From CAXNKH01 sp049296795 (GTDB lineage: Bacteria; Pseudomonadota; Gammaproteobacteria; Burkholderiales; Burkholderiaceae_C), in assembly GCA_049296795.1 (NCBI GenBank), contig JBAQTC010000051.1, positions 1 to 12,355 on the forward strand: a stretch of 12,355 nt of DNA. Reading direction: 5' to 3'. Positions 6,741-12,355 of the stretch are shown here, one piece after another. Each line of letters begins with the position of its first letter. Positions within the stretch are counted from its first letter, which is position 1. The notes beneath the pieces are model-generated. The model saw only the letters and a program-made list of their open reading frames with translations. It was not told the DNA's origin and did no database searches. A program made the translations under genes and the position numbers.

Positions 6741-7382
6741 ATGCAGGACATTGGCCTGCTGTATGCCGATTGCGCGCTGTTGGTGCTGAACAAAGCTGCG
6801 GGTTTGTTGTCGGTGCCGGGTCGTGGCCCTGATAAACAAGACTGCTTGAGCGCCAGAGTACAAGCACTCTACCCCGATGCCTTGGTGGTGCACCGGCTCG
6901 ACATGGCCACCTCTGGCTTGATGGTGATGGCGCGTGGTGCGTTGGCCCAGAAAGCTCTGAACCGCGCTTTTGCCAATCGCCAAGTCTCTAAACGCTATGT
7001 GGCGGTGATCGACGGTTTGCTGGCTGTGCCCGACCCCGCGCCCGGCCTGATAGATCTGCCCATCATCGTGGACTGGCCACGCCGACCGCTTCGCATCATC
7101 GACCAGGAACGCGGTCAAGCCAGCCTGACCCGCTATTGGGTGATAGCGCAGGATCTGGTGAACAACAGCACCCGCATCGAACTCGAACCCGTCACCGGAC
7201 GCTCACACCAATTACGCATTCATTTGCAAGCCCTTAGCCACCCGATTTTGGGCGATGCCCTTTACGCCAGTACCAGCAGCGCAGCACGTGCCAACCGTTT
7301 GCTGCTGCATGCCAGCGAATTACGTTTGGCCCATCCGGTCACGGGCGAGTGGCTGAGTTTTTCGAGCCCGCCGGCGTTTTAA
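6741..7382 (+). CDS. rluA: RluA-type pseudouridine synthase
   Basis: A 213-residue enzyme that isomerises uridine to pseudouridine in RNA. The catalytic Asp lies in HRLDMATSGLMV (Asp at about residue 54). Other RluA blocks are LNKAAGLLSVPGR near 16-28, LIDLPIIVDWPRRP near 103-116 and PVTGRSHQLRIH near 150-161, then HPILGDALYAS. There is no N-terminal S4 domain, and the length and sequence resemble E. coli RluA (219 residues) rather than RluC or RluD. E. coli RluA modifies 23S rRNA U746 and U32 of several tRNAs; the same targets are likely but not shown. The ATG has only GAGG very close upstream (2 nt gap), so translation may depend on coupling to the small gene 17 bp before. It closes the darP-mog operon. 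Confidence 0.9.
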   Translation: MQDIGLLYADCALLVLNKAAGLLSVPGRGPDKQDCLSARVQALYPDALVVHRLDMATSGLMVMARGALAQKALNRAFANRQVSKRYVAVIDGLLAVPDPAPGLIDLPIIVDWPRRPLRIIDQERGQASLTRYWVIAQDLVNNSTRIELEPVTGRSHQLRIHLQALSHPILGDALYASTSSAARANRLLLHASELRLAHPVTGEWLSFSSPPAF

Positions 7383-7384
7383 AG

Positions 7385-7461
7385 GGTTCGAACTTCGCGA
7401 ACCGACGGGCAGCTGTCGGTCTTTGATCAGTTTGCGCGTGGCGCAAGGGAACTTAGCTCCC
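7385..7461. terminator. Cluster of stem-loops between convergent rluA and dioxygenase genes
   Basis: Four short hairpins follow one another: GGTTCG/CGAACC (7385-7390, 7398-7403), ACCGAC/GTCGGT (7401-7406, 7415-7420, followed by CTTT), TTGCGC/GCGCAA with a 3-nt loop (7432-7437, 7441-7446), and GGGA/TCCC (7447-7450, 7458-7461). The first two share bases 7401-7403 and exclude each other. The second is the best terminator candidate for rluA. None has a long T run, so factor-dependent or bidirectional termination is likely. Confidence 0.4.
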
Positions 7462-7489
7462 TACGCTGGTACGACCGGTTGCCTGGGCT

Positions 7490-8221
7490 TCAAGCTTCCT
7501 GGGCCTGGAAACCACCCCGGCGCAAGGTCACGACCAGGCTATCACGGTAGCCCATTTCCGTCAGTGGCTGGATCGGCGTCGTCTCATGCACCACCCGTTC
7601 ATCGTCAAGCAACAGCACCGACCAGGGCTGACTCAGGGTGAAACGCTGACCCTGCGGACCGTTGGCTTCAAAGACCCGGGTCTCACCGCCCTTAACCGCG
7701 TGGCGCTCGACCAGAAACACCGCCACCAAATCCACCCCGTCACGGTGTGCGCCTTCCGGCGTGGGCCGGCCAATTCCGTCAGTGGTATCAATCCGAAACT
7801 GATGTGCCTCGACATACCAAGGCTGCTCGCCCTTGAGTTGACTGGCCAGTCCCGCCAACCAGATCAAGAGCTGGCTCCAGGTCGGCTGTGCCACCAGTGC
7901 CGGCGACATTGGTTCAAACAGCCGTTGCAAGCCACCGTGCAAAGCGTTGTACGCCAATGGTTGCCAATGGGTTCGGTGTGCAGTCTGAACAAGCTGCTGG
8001 CCTTGCACCACAAAGCAGGAATGGCGACGGCGTCGATAACGACCGCCATCTTTCAAAAATGCATCGGGCGGTAGGCCCTTCCAGTCCGGTGCCCAGGCCA
8101 ACAAATCACTCAGCTGACAGCCTGCTGCGGCACAAACACTGGGCGCATCGAGCACGGCATAGCCCCGCTGTTGCAGATCATGGGCCAGCAGTTCCGGCTG
8201 ACTCAAACGGGGCTCAAGCAT
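7490..8221 (-). CDS. Fe(II)/2-oxoglutarate-dependent dioxygenase, PF10014-like
   Basis: A 243-residue protein resembling the 2OG-Fe dioxygenase family that includes the L-isoleucine hydroxylase IDO. The metal site is readable: His159 and Asp161 in PEGAHRDGVDLVAVFLV, the distal His212 in LLLDDERVVHETTPI, and Arg226 in YRDSLVVTLRR, a likely 2-oxoglutarate ligand. EAHQFRID before the HxD motif also fits the family. Known members hydroxylate free amino acids with O2 and 2-oxoglutarate; the substrate here is unknown. A GTG at 8263 would add 14 residues and overlap the cupin gene; the ATG at 8221, 5 nt after the cupin stop, is preferred, although no good Shine-Dalgarno sequence is present. It is the last gene of the four-gene operon. 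Confidence 0.85.
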   Translation of the reverse strand: MLEPRLSQPELLAHDLQQRGYAVLDAPSVCAAAGCQLSDLLAWAPDWKGLPPDAFLKDGGRYRRRRHSCFVVQGQQLVQTAHRTHWQPLAYNALHGGLQRLFEPMSPALVAQPTWSQLLIWLAGLASQLKGEQPWYVEAHQFRIDTTDGIGRPTPEGAHRDGVDLVAVFLVERHAVKGGETRVFEANGPQGQRFTLSQPWSVLLLDDERVVHETTPIQPLTEMGYRDSLVVTLRRGGFQAQEA

Positions 8222-8226
8222 AGGAT

Positions 8227-8718
8227 TCAGACGCCGCCCTGGGGGTGGGTCGGATCGACCCACAAAACAGTCTCGGGTTTTTCTACCGGTTCAATGTCCA
8301 GATTGATCGCCACCGCTTCACCGTCGCTGCGGCACAAAACGCATTGAAGTTCTTCGGTGGGGCTGGCGTTGATCTCCTGATGCGGCACATAAGGCGGCAC
8401 ATAAATGAAATCGCCCGGTCCTGCTTCGGCCGTGAACTCCAACTGATCTCCCCACCGCATGCGGGCCCGGCCTTGGATGATGTAGATCACGCTTTCCAGT
8501 GGGCCGTGGTGGTGGGCGCCGGTCTTGGCATCGGGGTGAATCGTGACAGTGCCAGCCCAAAGCTTTTGGGCTCCGACCCGGGCAAAATTGATCGCAGCCT
8601 GTCGATTCATACCCGGGGTTTGCGCGGTGTTGGGGTCGAGCTGGTTGGCAGCGATCACCCGCACGCCATCGTTCTTCCAGGCCGGATCGGCATGCTGGTG
8701 GATGTGATCGTGGTTCAT
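8227..8718 (-). CDS. Single-domain cupin protein
   Basis: A 163-residue cupin. The first motif GAHHHGPLESVIYIIQG supplies His69, His71 and Glu75, and the second, GDFIYVPPYVPHQEIN, supplies His113, so a divalent metal site (three His, one Glu) is complete. The N-terminus is His-rich (MNHDHIHQH). The frame stays open far upstream inside the methionine synthase gene, but the ATG at 8718, 4 nt after that gene's stop, gives the natural cupin length. No strong Shine-Dalgarno sequence is seen, so coupling is likely. Cupins may be dioxygenases, isomerases or ligand sensors. Here it lies between a methionine synthase-like and a dioxygenase gene, suggesting a shared pathway. The exact function is unknown. 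Confidence 0.85.
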   Translation of the reverse strand: MNHDHIHQHADPAWKNDGVRVIAANQLDPNTAQTPGMNRQAAINFARVGAQKLWAGTVTIHPDAKTGAHHHGPLESVIYIIQGRARMRWGDQLEFTAEAGPGDFIYVPPYVPHQEINASPTEELQCVLCRSDGEAVAINLDIEPVEKPETVLWVDPTHPQGGV

Positions 8719-8722
8719 GCTG

Positions 8723-9751
8723 TCAAGCGGTTTGAGCGTAACGCTGACGCGCCAGTGCAGCACCCTGGGCCAAGGCTTCGAGTTTCTTGATCGCGATCGC
8801 GCGGTCCATTGGCGCCAAGCCACAGTTGGTACAGGGGAACAGACGCTGCTTGGGAACAAATTGCAGGGCACGACCAATGGTGTCGGCCACTTCTTCAGCG
8901 GTTTCAATGACGTCACTGGCCACGTCGATCACGCCCACCATCACGTCTTTACCTTCGAGCAACTTCATCATTTCGGGCGGCACATGCGAGTGATAGCACT
9001 CCAAGCTCACCTGTTGAATGCTGCTCTTGGCCAGGGCGGGGAACACAGCTTCGTATTGACGCCATTCATCGCCCAGACCCAGCTTCCAATCGTCATTGGC
9101 CTTGATGCCGTAACCGTAGCAAATATGGACTGCCGTGGTGCAGGTCAAGCCCTGGGCGGCCCGCTCCAGCGCTATAACGCCCCACTCTGCGGCGTCCTTC
9201 ATGTAGACGTTGAAAGCTGGCTCATCGAACTGGATGATGTCGACCCCATCGGCTTGCAAAGCCAGGGCTTCTTGATTGAGCAGCTCGGCAAATGCCATCG
9301 CCATTTTGATTTTGTCGCCATAAAACCGATCGGCCACGGTATCGACAATCGTCATCGGACCGGGCAAGGTGAATTTAATTTTTTTCTGGGTATGGGCTCG
9401 AACAAAGGCCGCTTCAGCCTGATGAACCCGACCTTTGAGTCGGAGCGTCGACACTACCTGCGGCACCTGGGCGTCGTAACGGTTGTCGCGGATACCCATG
9501 GTAACTTTGTGTTCAAAATCAATGCCCTCGACCTGCTCGAGAAAACCATGAACAAAGTGCTGGCGCGACTGTTCGCCGTCACCCACGATATCCAGACCCG
9601 CATCTTCCTGCGCTTTGATCCAGAGCAAGGTGGCGTCGAGCTTGGCTTGTTGCAGTTCTTCGCCCTGCGCCTTCCACTGCGGCCAGAGTTTTTGAGTTTC
9701 GGCCAACCAAGCGGGTTTGGGCAGACTGCCGGCAATTGCGGTTTCAAACAT
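8723..9751 (-). CDS. Core-MetE methionine synthase (MesD-like), catalytic zinc domain only
   Basis: A 342-residue protein equivalent to the C-terminal catalytic domain of cobalamin-independent methionine synthase, lacking the N-terminal half of the roughly 750-residue MetE. The zinc ligands are present: His209 and Cys211 in AVHICYGYG, Glu251 in SLECYHS and Cys310 in CTNCGLAP. Asp176 in IIQFDEPAF corresponds to the homocysteine-binding region, and DGEQSRQHF at 58-66 and LPGPMT at 129-134 are also typical. Core-MetE proteins use methyl donors other than methyltetrahydrofolate polyglutamate. From memory the sequence resembles MesD, a folate-independent, oxygen-requiring methionine synthase that needs MesX (DUF1852). 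No DUF1852-like gene is seen here. It is the second gene of a tight operon, 8 nt after the flavin enzyme and 4 nt before the cupin. Core-MetE identity is strong; the MesD assignment is tentative. Confidence 0.9.
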   Translation of the reverse strand: MFETAIAGSLPKPAWLAETQKLWPQWKAQGEELQQAKLDATLLWIKAQEDAGLDIVGDGEQSRQHFVHGFLEQVEGIDFEHKVTMGIRDNRYDAQVPQVVSTLRLKGRVHQAEAAFVRAHTQKKIKFTLPGPMTIVDTVADRFYGDKIKMAMAFAELLNQEALALQADGVDIIQFDEPAFNVYMKDAAEWGVIALERAAQGLTCTTAVHICYGYGIKANDDWKLGLGDEWRQYEAVFPALAKSSIQQVSLECYHSHVPPEMMKLLEGKDVMVGVIDVASDVIETAEEVADTIGRALQFVPKQRLFPCTNCGLAPMDRAIAIKKLEALAQGAALARQRYAQTA

Positions 9752-9759
9752 GGGATTCC

Positions 9760-10776
9760 TTAGAGAGAGGTTGATCGGGACAGATTAAATTGTTGTGCCA
9801 GCAATTGGTAGCTGCGCTGGCGCACGGCCGGGTCGTGGGTCCAGCTGATGATGACCAGTTCATCGAGCTGCAGTGCTGTGGCTAATGCTTTGAACCGTTG
9901 AGCCACCTGCTCTGCGCTACCGACCAGAGCGTTGCGCCGCAACTGTTCGAGTTGCTGCTGTTCGGCCCAGCTGTAATCACGCTGGGCTTGCTCGGGCGAG
10001 AGCAAGGGTCCCAGCCGGCCGGTGTTGCGGTCGATCTTCCAGCGCTCTCGGCTTTGAAAAAAGTGCCACGCCTGCTCCTCGGTATCGGCCGCCAAGGCCC
10101 AGACACACAGAGTGGCTTTGGGTTCGGGGTGAGCCGCGCTGGGCCGGTAGTTTTGGCGGTAAAGATGGAGTGCTTGATCGACGCCCTGGCCGTCGGTAAT
10201 GAAATGGGCAAAAGCATAGGGCAGTCCCAGATGCGCTGCGAGCTGGGCACCGTAATCGGAACTTCCCAACATCCACAGGGTCGGTGCAGCCGGGCCAGCC
10301 GGACAAGCGTCCACCCCATGACCCGGATGGCCAACGGGTAACGCCACACCGTTAATCCAAGCTTGTAACTCCTGCACCTGCCGTGGAAAATTTTCGGATG
10401 CGTTACGGTCCGGATTCAGCAGATGAGAGGTGCGTGCATCGCTGCCGGGTGCCCGCCCTACGCCCAGATCGATGCGCCCGGGCGCCAGCGCTTCGAGCAC
10501 CCGAAATTGTTCGGCCACTTTCAGCGGTGCGTAGTGCGGCAGCATCACACCCGCGCTGCCAATGCGAATCCGTTGCGTGCGCGCCGCAATGGCGGCCATC
10601 AGCACTTCGGGCGCACTGCCAACAATGGTCGGATGACTGTGATGTTCGCTGACCCAAAATCGGTGGTAACCCAGGTCTTCGCAAAACTCAGCCAAAGCCA
10701 GGGTTTCGCGAATCGACGCATCAGGGCTACTTCCTGCCAAGGACACGGACTGGTCCAGTACCGAGAGTTTCAACAT
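9760..10776 (-). CDS. LLM-class flavin-dependent oxidoreductase
   Basis: A 338-residue bacterial-luciferase-like protein of the single-component type often called MsnO8 or YhbW-like. It should bind FMN(H2) and act as an oxidoreductase or monooxygenase in the cytoplasm. Diagnostic segments are LSVLDQSVSL at the N-terminus, GYHRFWVSEHH near residues 36-46, RIRIGSAGVMLPHYAPLKVAEQF near 69-91, and LAPGRIDLGVGRAPG near 97-111. The frame is open upstream to 10869, but the added residues are Cys- and Pro-rich and unlike the family, so the ATG at 10776 is chosen, although its Shine-Dalgarno sequence is weak (GAAAG). It is first in the operon and could supply reduced flavin or oxidise a substrate for the methionine synthase and oxygenase genes behind it. 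The substrate is unknown. Confidence 0.9.
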   Translation of the reverse strand: MLKLSVLDQSVSLAGSSPDASIRETLALAEFCEDLGYHRFWVSEHHSHPTIVGSAPEVLMAAIAARTQRIRIGSAGVMLPHYAPLKVAEQFRVLEALAPGRIDLGVGRAPGSDARTSHLLNPDRNASENFPRQVQELQAWINGVALPVGHPGHGVDACPAGPAAPTLWMLGSSDYGAQLAAHLGLPYAFAHFITDGQGVDQALHLYRQNYRPSAAHPEPKATLCVWALAADTEEQAWHFFQSRERWKIDRNTGRLGPLLSPEQAQRDYSWAEQQQLEQLRRNALVGSAEQVAQRFKALATALQLDELVIISWTHDPAVRQRSYQLLAQQFNLSRSTSL

Positions 10777-10842
10777 CTGACTTTCAAAGGAAGGGGGGAA
10801 ATCAACCGCGTCACCACCACCACAGGTCGCACAGCGCACACG

Positions 10843-10848
10843 ATTGTA
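10843..10848 (-). promoter_or_regulatory. Candidate -10 element of the flavin oxidoreductase-core-MetE operon
   Basis: On the minus strand TACAAT occurs within GGTTTTACAATCG, 67 bases before the ATG at 10776, in the 127-bp gap behind the cytochrome gene. The region 17 nt further upstream has only a poor -35 match (CTGTGC). Transcription would start near 10836, leaving a leader of about 60 nt. That leader contains GCGCTGTGCGACC, but the rest of an S-adenosylhomocysteine riboswitch could not be recognised. Confidence 0.4.
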
Positions 10849-10903
10849 AAACCATGGGCTTGGCAGCACAGAGCCGAGGCCGCATAGCTGTGCAGCTTGC
10901 GCG

Positions 10904-11335
10904 CTATTTCATGCTACGAATCATTTCTGACCGAGCCGCCCGACCCTCTTCCGAAGTCCAGTGAGAAGCGATAAATGCCAAGACCGATCGAATTTCGTCG
11001 TCGGACAGACGGTCAGCAAAACCCGGCATGTCACTGGCGTACCCCGCTGGCGCGTAGGGTGGTACCAGGCCGTACTTGGTGATGCCAAACAGCACAGCAT
11101 CGGGATGGTGCCAAGTGTGGCCGGATTCATCATGGGGTGGTGCGGGCAGCCTGCCATTGGGCAAACGCTGTCGCCACATGGGCTGGCCTTGAAGTTTGTC
11201 GCCATGGCAAGCCGCACAATGCATGGCATAAATTTTTGCGCCACTGCTCGGGCCCGATGCGACCGGCGGTTTTTCCTGGCACCCCAGCAAAGCCAGAACG
11301 AATAGCCCGATCAGCATGGATGTATGAACTTGCAC
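10904..11335 (-). CDS. Lipoprotein cytochrome c, single heme
   Basis: A 143-residue class I c-type cytochrome, probably anchored to a membrane facing the periplasm. The lipobox is LALLGC with Cys19 as the lipidated residue, followed by Gln. The heme site is CAACH at residues 40-44, and Met103 in SDMPGFADRLSDDEI is the likely distal ligand. A His-rich segment HTWHHPDAVLFGITKYG lies between. The start is a GTG at 11335, chosen because AAGGAG lies exactly 5 nt upstream; the next ATG (11317) has no such site. The gene points the same way as the copA end about 700 bp upstream, and cytochromes of this type occur in copper-resistance loci, but its redox partner cannot be deduced. Confidence 0.9.
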   Translation of the reverse strand: MQVHTSMLIGLFVLALLGCQEKPPVASGPSSGAKIYAMHCAACHGDKLQGQPMWRQRLPNGRLPAPPHDESGHTWHHPDAVLFGITKYGLVPPYAPAGYASDMPGFADRLSDDEIRSVLAFIASHWTSEEGRAARSEMIRSMK

Positions 11336-11340
11336 TTTTT

Positions 11341-11346
11341 CTCCTT
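11341..11346 (-). promoter_or_regulatory. Ribosome binding site that fixes the cytochrome c GTG start
   Basis: On the minus strand AAGGAG is followed by five A and then GTG. This perfect site at ideal spacing selects the GTG over the ATG six codons later. Confidence 0.8.
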
Positions 11347-11398
11347 ATCTAGAATTCTGTCATTCAAAAAGATTCAATCTCCGTTTGATGCATACCGA

Positions 11399-11428
11399 TG
11401 CGTTCATTTGCGTTCGTCTGCGTTGATG
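11399..11428. repeat. Three TGCGTT repeats with exact 10-bp period
   Basis: TGCGTT begins at 11399, 11409 and 11419, each followed by four variable bases, and a related TGCGAA lies at 11427-11432. The spacing is one helical turn, which would place the motifs on the same face of DNA. They lie 64-93 bp upstream of the cytochrome c start and could be an operator; no known regulator site was matched. Confidence 0.5.
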
Positions 11429-11492
11429 CGAACCTGCATTTGATCGCTACTGAGACCGGGGCGAATGACTCCGTGAATGTCCTCCGACCTGC

Positions 11493-11527
11493 GGTCTCCC
11501 CCTTGATTTCACTGCGCCATCCACCCC
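11493..11527. repeat. Mosaic interspersed repeat, copy D (partial)
   Basis: This aligns without gaps to 13-47 of copy A in the same orientation. The last 16 bases (11512-11527) are identical to 32-47, and the CCTTGAT at 11501-11507 equals 21-27. It carries only one module of the family. Confidence 0.65.
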
Positions 11528-11715
11528 CATCTCAGCTGGCGGGGAAGTTTCGGACTTGGCAGATTGAATACAAGAGAAACAGCACGAACGTGATGGTGTG
11601 GCATTCAGCCCCCGGAGCTGAGTTCATCACCGGCTTACTTTTCAACAAGCTACTGTTGATGTTTCCAAAAATGATGACGAACCATAGCGCTTTCATTTTT
11701 GGCTTGGTTGGTACG

Positions 11716-11761
11716 GGAGCAGGGCAGCCGCTGCGCTGAGCGCACCACTGCCCTGCTCCTG
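11716..11761. repeat. Compact palindromic repeat, copy E, forming a strong hairpin
   Basis: Perfect 12-bp arms (11716-11727 and 11748-11759, GGAGCAGGGCAG and complement) enclose an inner perfect 5-bp stem (11732-11736 with 11740-11744, loop TGA). Positions 11727-11761 match 101-135 of copy B on the opposite strand in 34 of 35 bases. Compared with copy B, the internal segment of roughly 60 bases is missing, so the two arms are brought together. Confidence 0.75.
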
Positions 11762-11828
11762 CCAAGATATTGGGTTTTCCAACGCTCAGTAGCAACGCTG
11801 TTGGATGCCCGAGTGCTTGGGGTAGGCG

Positions 11829-11900
11829 GCGCAGCGGCATCAAGGCGGAGACCGAAGGGCGGGGGACAGCCGCGGAGCTGCCCACCCCAAACACCCGGGC
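11829..11900. repeat. Mosaic interspersed repeat, copy C
   Basis: Positions 11829-11845 equal 126-142 of copy B, 11861-11877 equal 169-185 of copy B, and 11882-11900 equal 41-59 of copy A. The copy therefore joins modules that are separate at the left end of the window, without the terminal GGAGCAGGGCAG arms. Confidence 0.75.
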
Positions 11901-12044
11901 GTACACCCGTGCGAAACCAGCTTCCTTGCATCGGTACGCCGGCTGACCTATAGGCACTCGATGTCATGAATTTTGAAACTCTCAATAGGTGCATCCTAAA
12001 AAAAGAGTGTTTCGTCAACCATGAAAAACTCATGCATTTTTTAG

Positions 12045-12355
12045 CTAACCTGAAGTTAATTCAACGTGTTTCAGGCGCGCCGAATTCACGATCACGGACA
12101 AGGACGACAAGGCCATGGCTGCGGCTGCAATCATGGGATTGAGCAGGCCCAGCGCTGCAATCGGCACGCCTATGCCGTTGTAAATAAAAGCCCAGAACAA
12201 GTTTTGCTTGATGGTTCGCATGGTGGCACGCGACAAAATAATGGCCGCCACCACATCACGCACGTCACTTCGCACCAGAATGATGCCGCCACTTTCTTTC
12301 GCCACATCAGATCCCGATCCAATCGCAATGCCAATGTCGGCAGTGGCCAAAGCCG
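12045..12355 (-). CDS. copA: Cu(I)-translocating P1B-type ATPase, C-terminal part
   Basis: Only the last 103 codons or so are in the window; the gene runs on beyond the right edge. The fragment begins in the hinge after the ATP-binding domain (ALATADIGIAIGSGSDVAKES), then TIKQNLFWAFIYNGIGVP and AAAMALSSLSVIVNSARL, the last two transmembrane helices. YN followed by P four residues on, and MxxSS, are the intramembrane copper ligands that define Cu(I) exporters of the P1B-1 class. The enzyme would pump Cu(I) from the cytoplasm to the periplasm. The short tail after the last helix (KHVELTSG) is normal. The heavy-metal-binding N-terminus cannot be seen. A cytochrome c gene follows downstream in the same direction. 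Confidence 0.92.
   Translation of the reverse strand, partial: ALATADIGIAIGSGSDVAKESGGIILVRSDVRDVVAAIILSRATMRTIKQNLFWAFIYNGIGVPIAALGLLNPMIAAAAMALSSLSVIVNSARLKHVELTSG

Larger units (their letters stand above)
11336..12044. other. 709-bp gap without a gene between cytochrome c and copA
   Basis: No coding sequence here can be supported. Open frames exist on both strands but overlap each other, run through the repeats and carry no motif or convincing ribosome binding site. The gap holds the cytochrome c ribosome binding site, the TGCGTT repeats, three members of the mosaic repeat family (11493-11527, 11716-11761, 11829-11900) and a small hairpin (TCAACA 11642-11647 with TGTTGA 11654-11659). The stretch 11901-12044 shows no structure I can interpret; no convincing terminator for copA is visible. 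Confidence 0.6.

Noticed and set aside
8719..8916. N-terminal extension of the cupin into the core-MetE gene
   Set aside because: The extra residues are Pro-, Trp- and Arg-rich shadow sequence; the ATG at 8718, just after the preceding stop, gives a normal cupin.
8717..9763. Plus-strand 348-codon frame antisense to the core-MetE gene
   Set aside because: The minus-strand protein has a full set of zinc ligands and family blocks; the plus-strand frame has no recognisable domain.
10777..10842. S-adenosylhomocysteine or SAM riboswitch in the leader of the core-MetE operon
   Set aside because: GCGCTGTGCGACC recalls part of the SAH riboswitch core, but the second conserved strand and the pseudoknot partner could not be found in a leader this short.
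11532..12033. Overlapping open frames of 113-141 codons in the gap between cytochrome c and copA
   Set aside because: They lie across the repeat copies, overlap on both strands and show no motif, ribosome binding site or typical composition.
1..12355. CRISPR array, tRNA, rRNA, insertion sequence transposase or prophage genes
   Set aside because: No regularly spaced direct repeats with spacers, no cloverleaf or rRNA stretch and no transposase, integrase or phage motif was seen on either strand.

Overview
The window looks like chromosomal DNA of a betaproteobacterium of the order Burkholderiales, most likely family Comamonadaceae. This is inferred from gene content: a 70-residue S21 of betaproteobacterial type next to a YqeY protein, an orphan Bug/TctC-type periplasmic receptor, the divergent pair pmbA / darP(yjgA) with mog behind darP, and moderately GC-rich coding DNA. 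I cannot name a genus.

Layout from left to right. Positions 1-549 hold no convincing gene: two members of a mosaic palindromic repeat family (1-59 and 101-209), then a TATAAT promoter and a leader for rpsU. On the + strand follow rpsU, a strong intrinsic terminator, yqeY, and an amidase-signature hydrolase that starts on a TTG overlapping the yqeY stop. The amidase converges with, and overlaps by 14 bp, a minus-strand Bug receptor gene. Upstream of that, also on minus, lies pmbA (TldE). Divergent from pmbA is a + strand run of darP, mog (GTGA overlap), a 48-residue basic protein with a perfect ribosome binding site, and rluA. A cluster of stem-loops separates rluA from the next, converging operon.

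The most interesting segment is a tightly packed minus-strand operon (transcribed 10776 to 7490): an LLM-class flavin-dependent oxidoreductase, a core-MetE methionine synthase that has only the catalytic zinc domain, a cupin, and a PF10014-type Fe(II)/2-oxoglutarate dioxygenase, with gaps of 8, 4 and 5 nt. From memory the core-MetE most resembles MesD, the folate-independent, oxygen-dependent methionine synthase that works with MesX (DUF1852). No DUF1852-like gene is seen here; the partners are a flavin enzyme and two putative non-heme metal proteins. This may be an alternative wiring of oxygen-dependent methyl transfer to homocysteine, or a separate pathway.

The right end carries a lipoprotein cytochrome c and the C-terminal end of a Cu(I) P1B-ATPase (CopA), both on minus, separated by about 700 bp without a gene. 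That gap contains further copies of the repeat family found at the left end, including an inverted 34/35-bp copy of the left-end unit collapsed into a compact hairpin. All identifications come from reading the sequence and from remembered family motifs; no database search was run.
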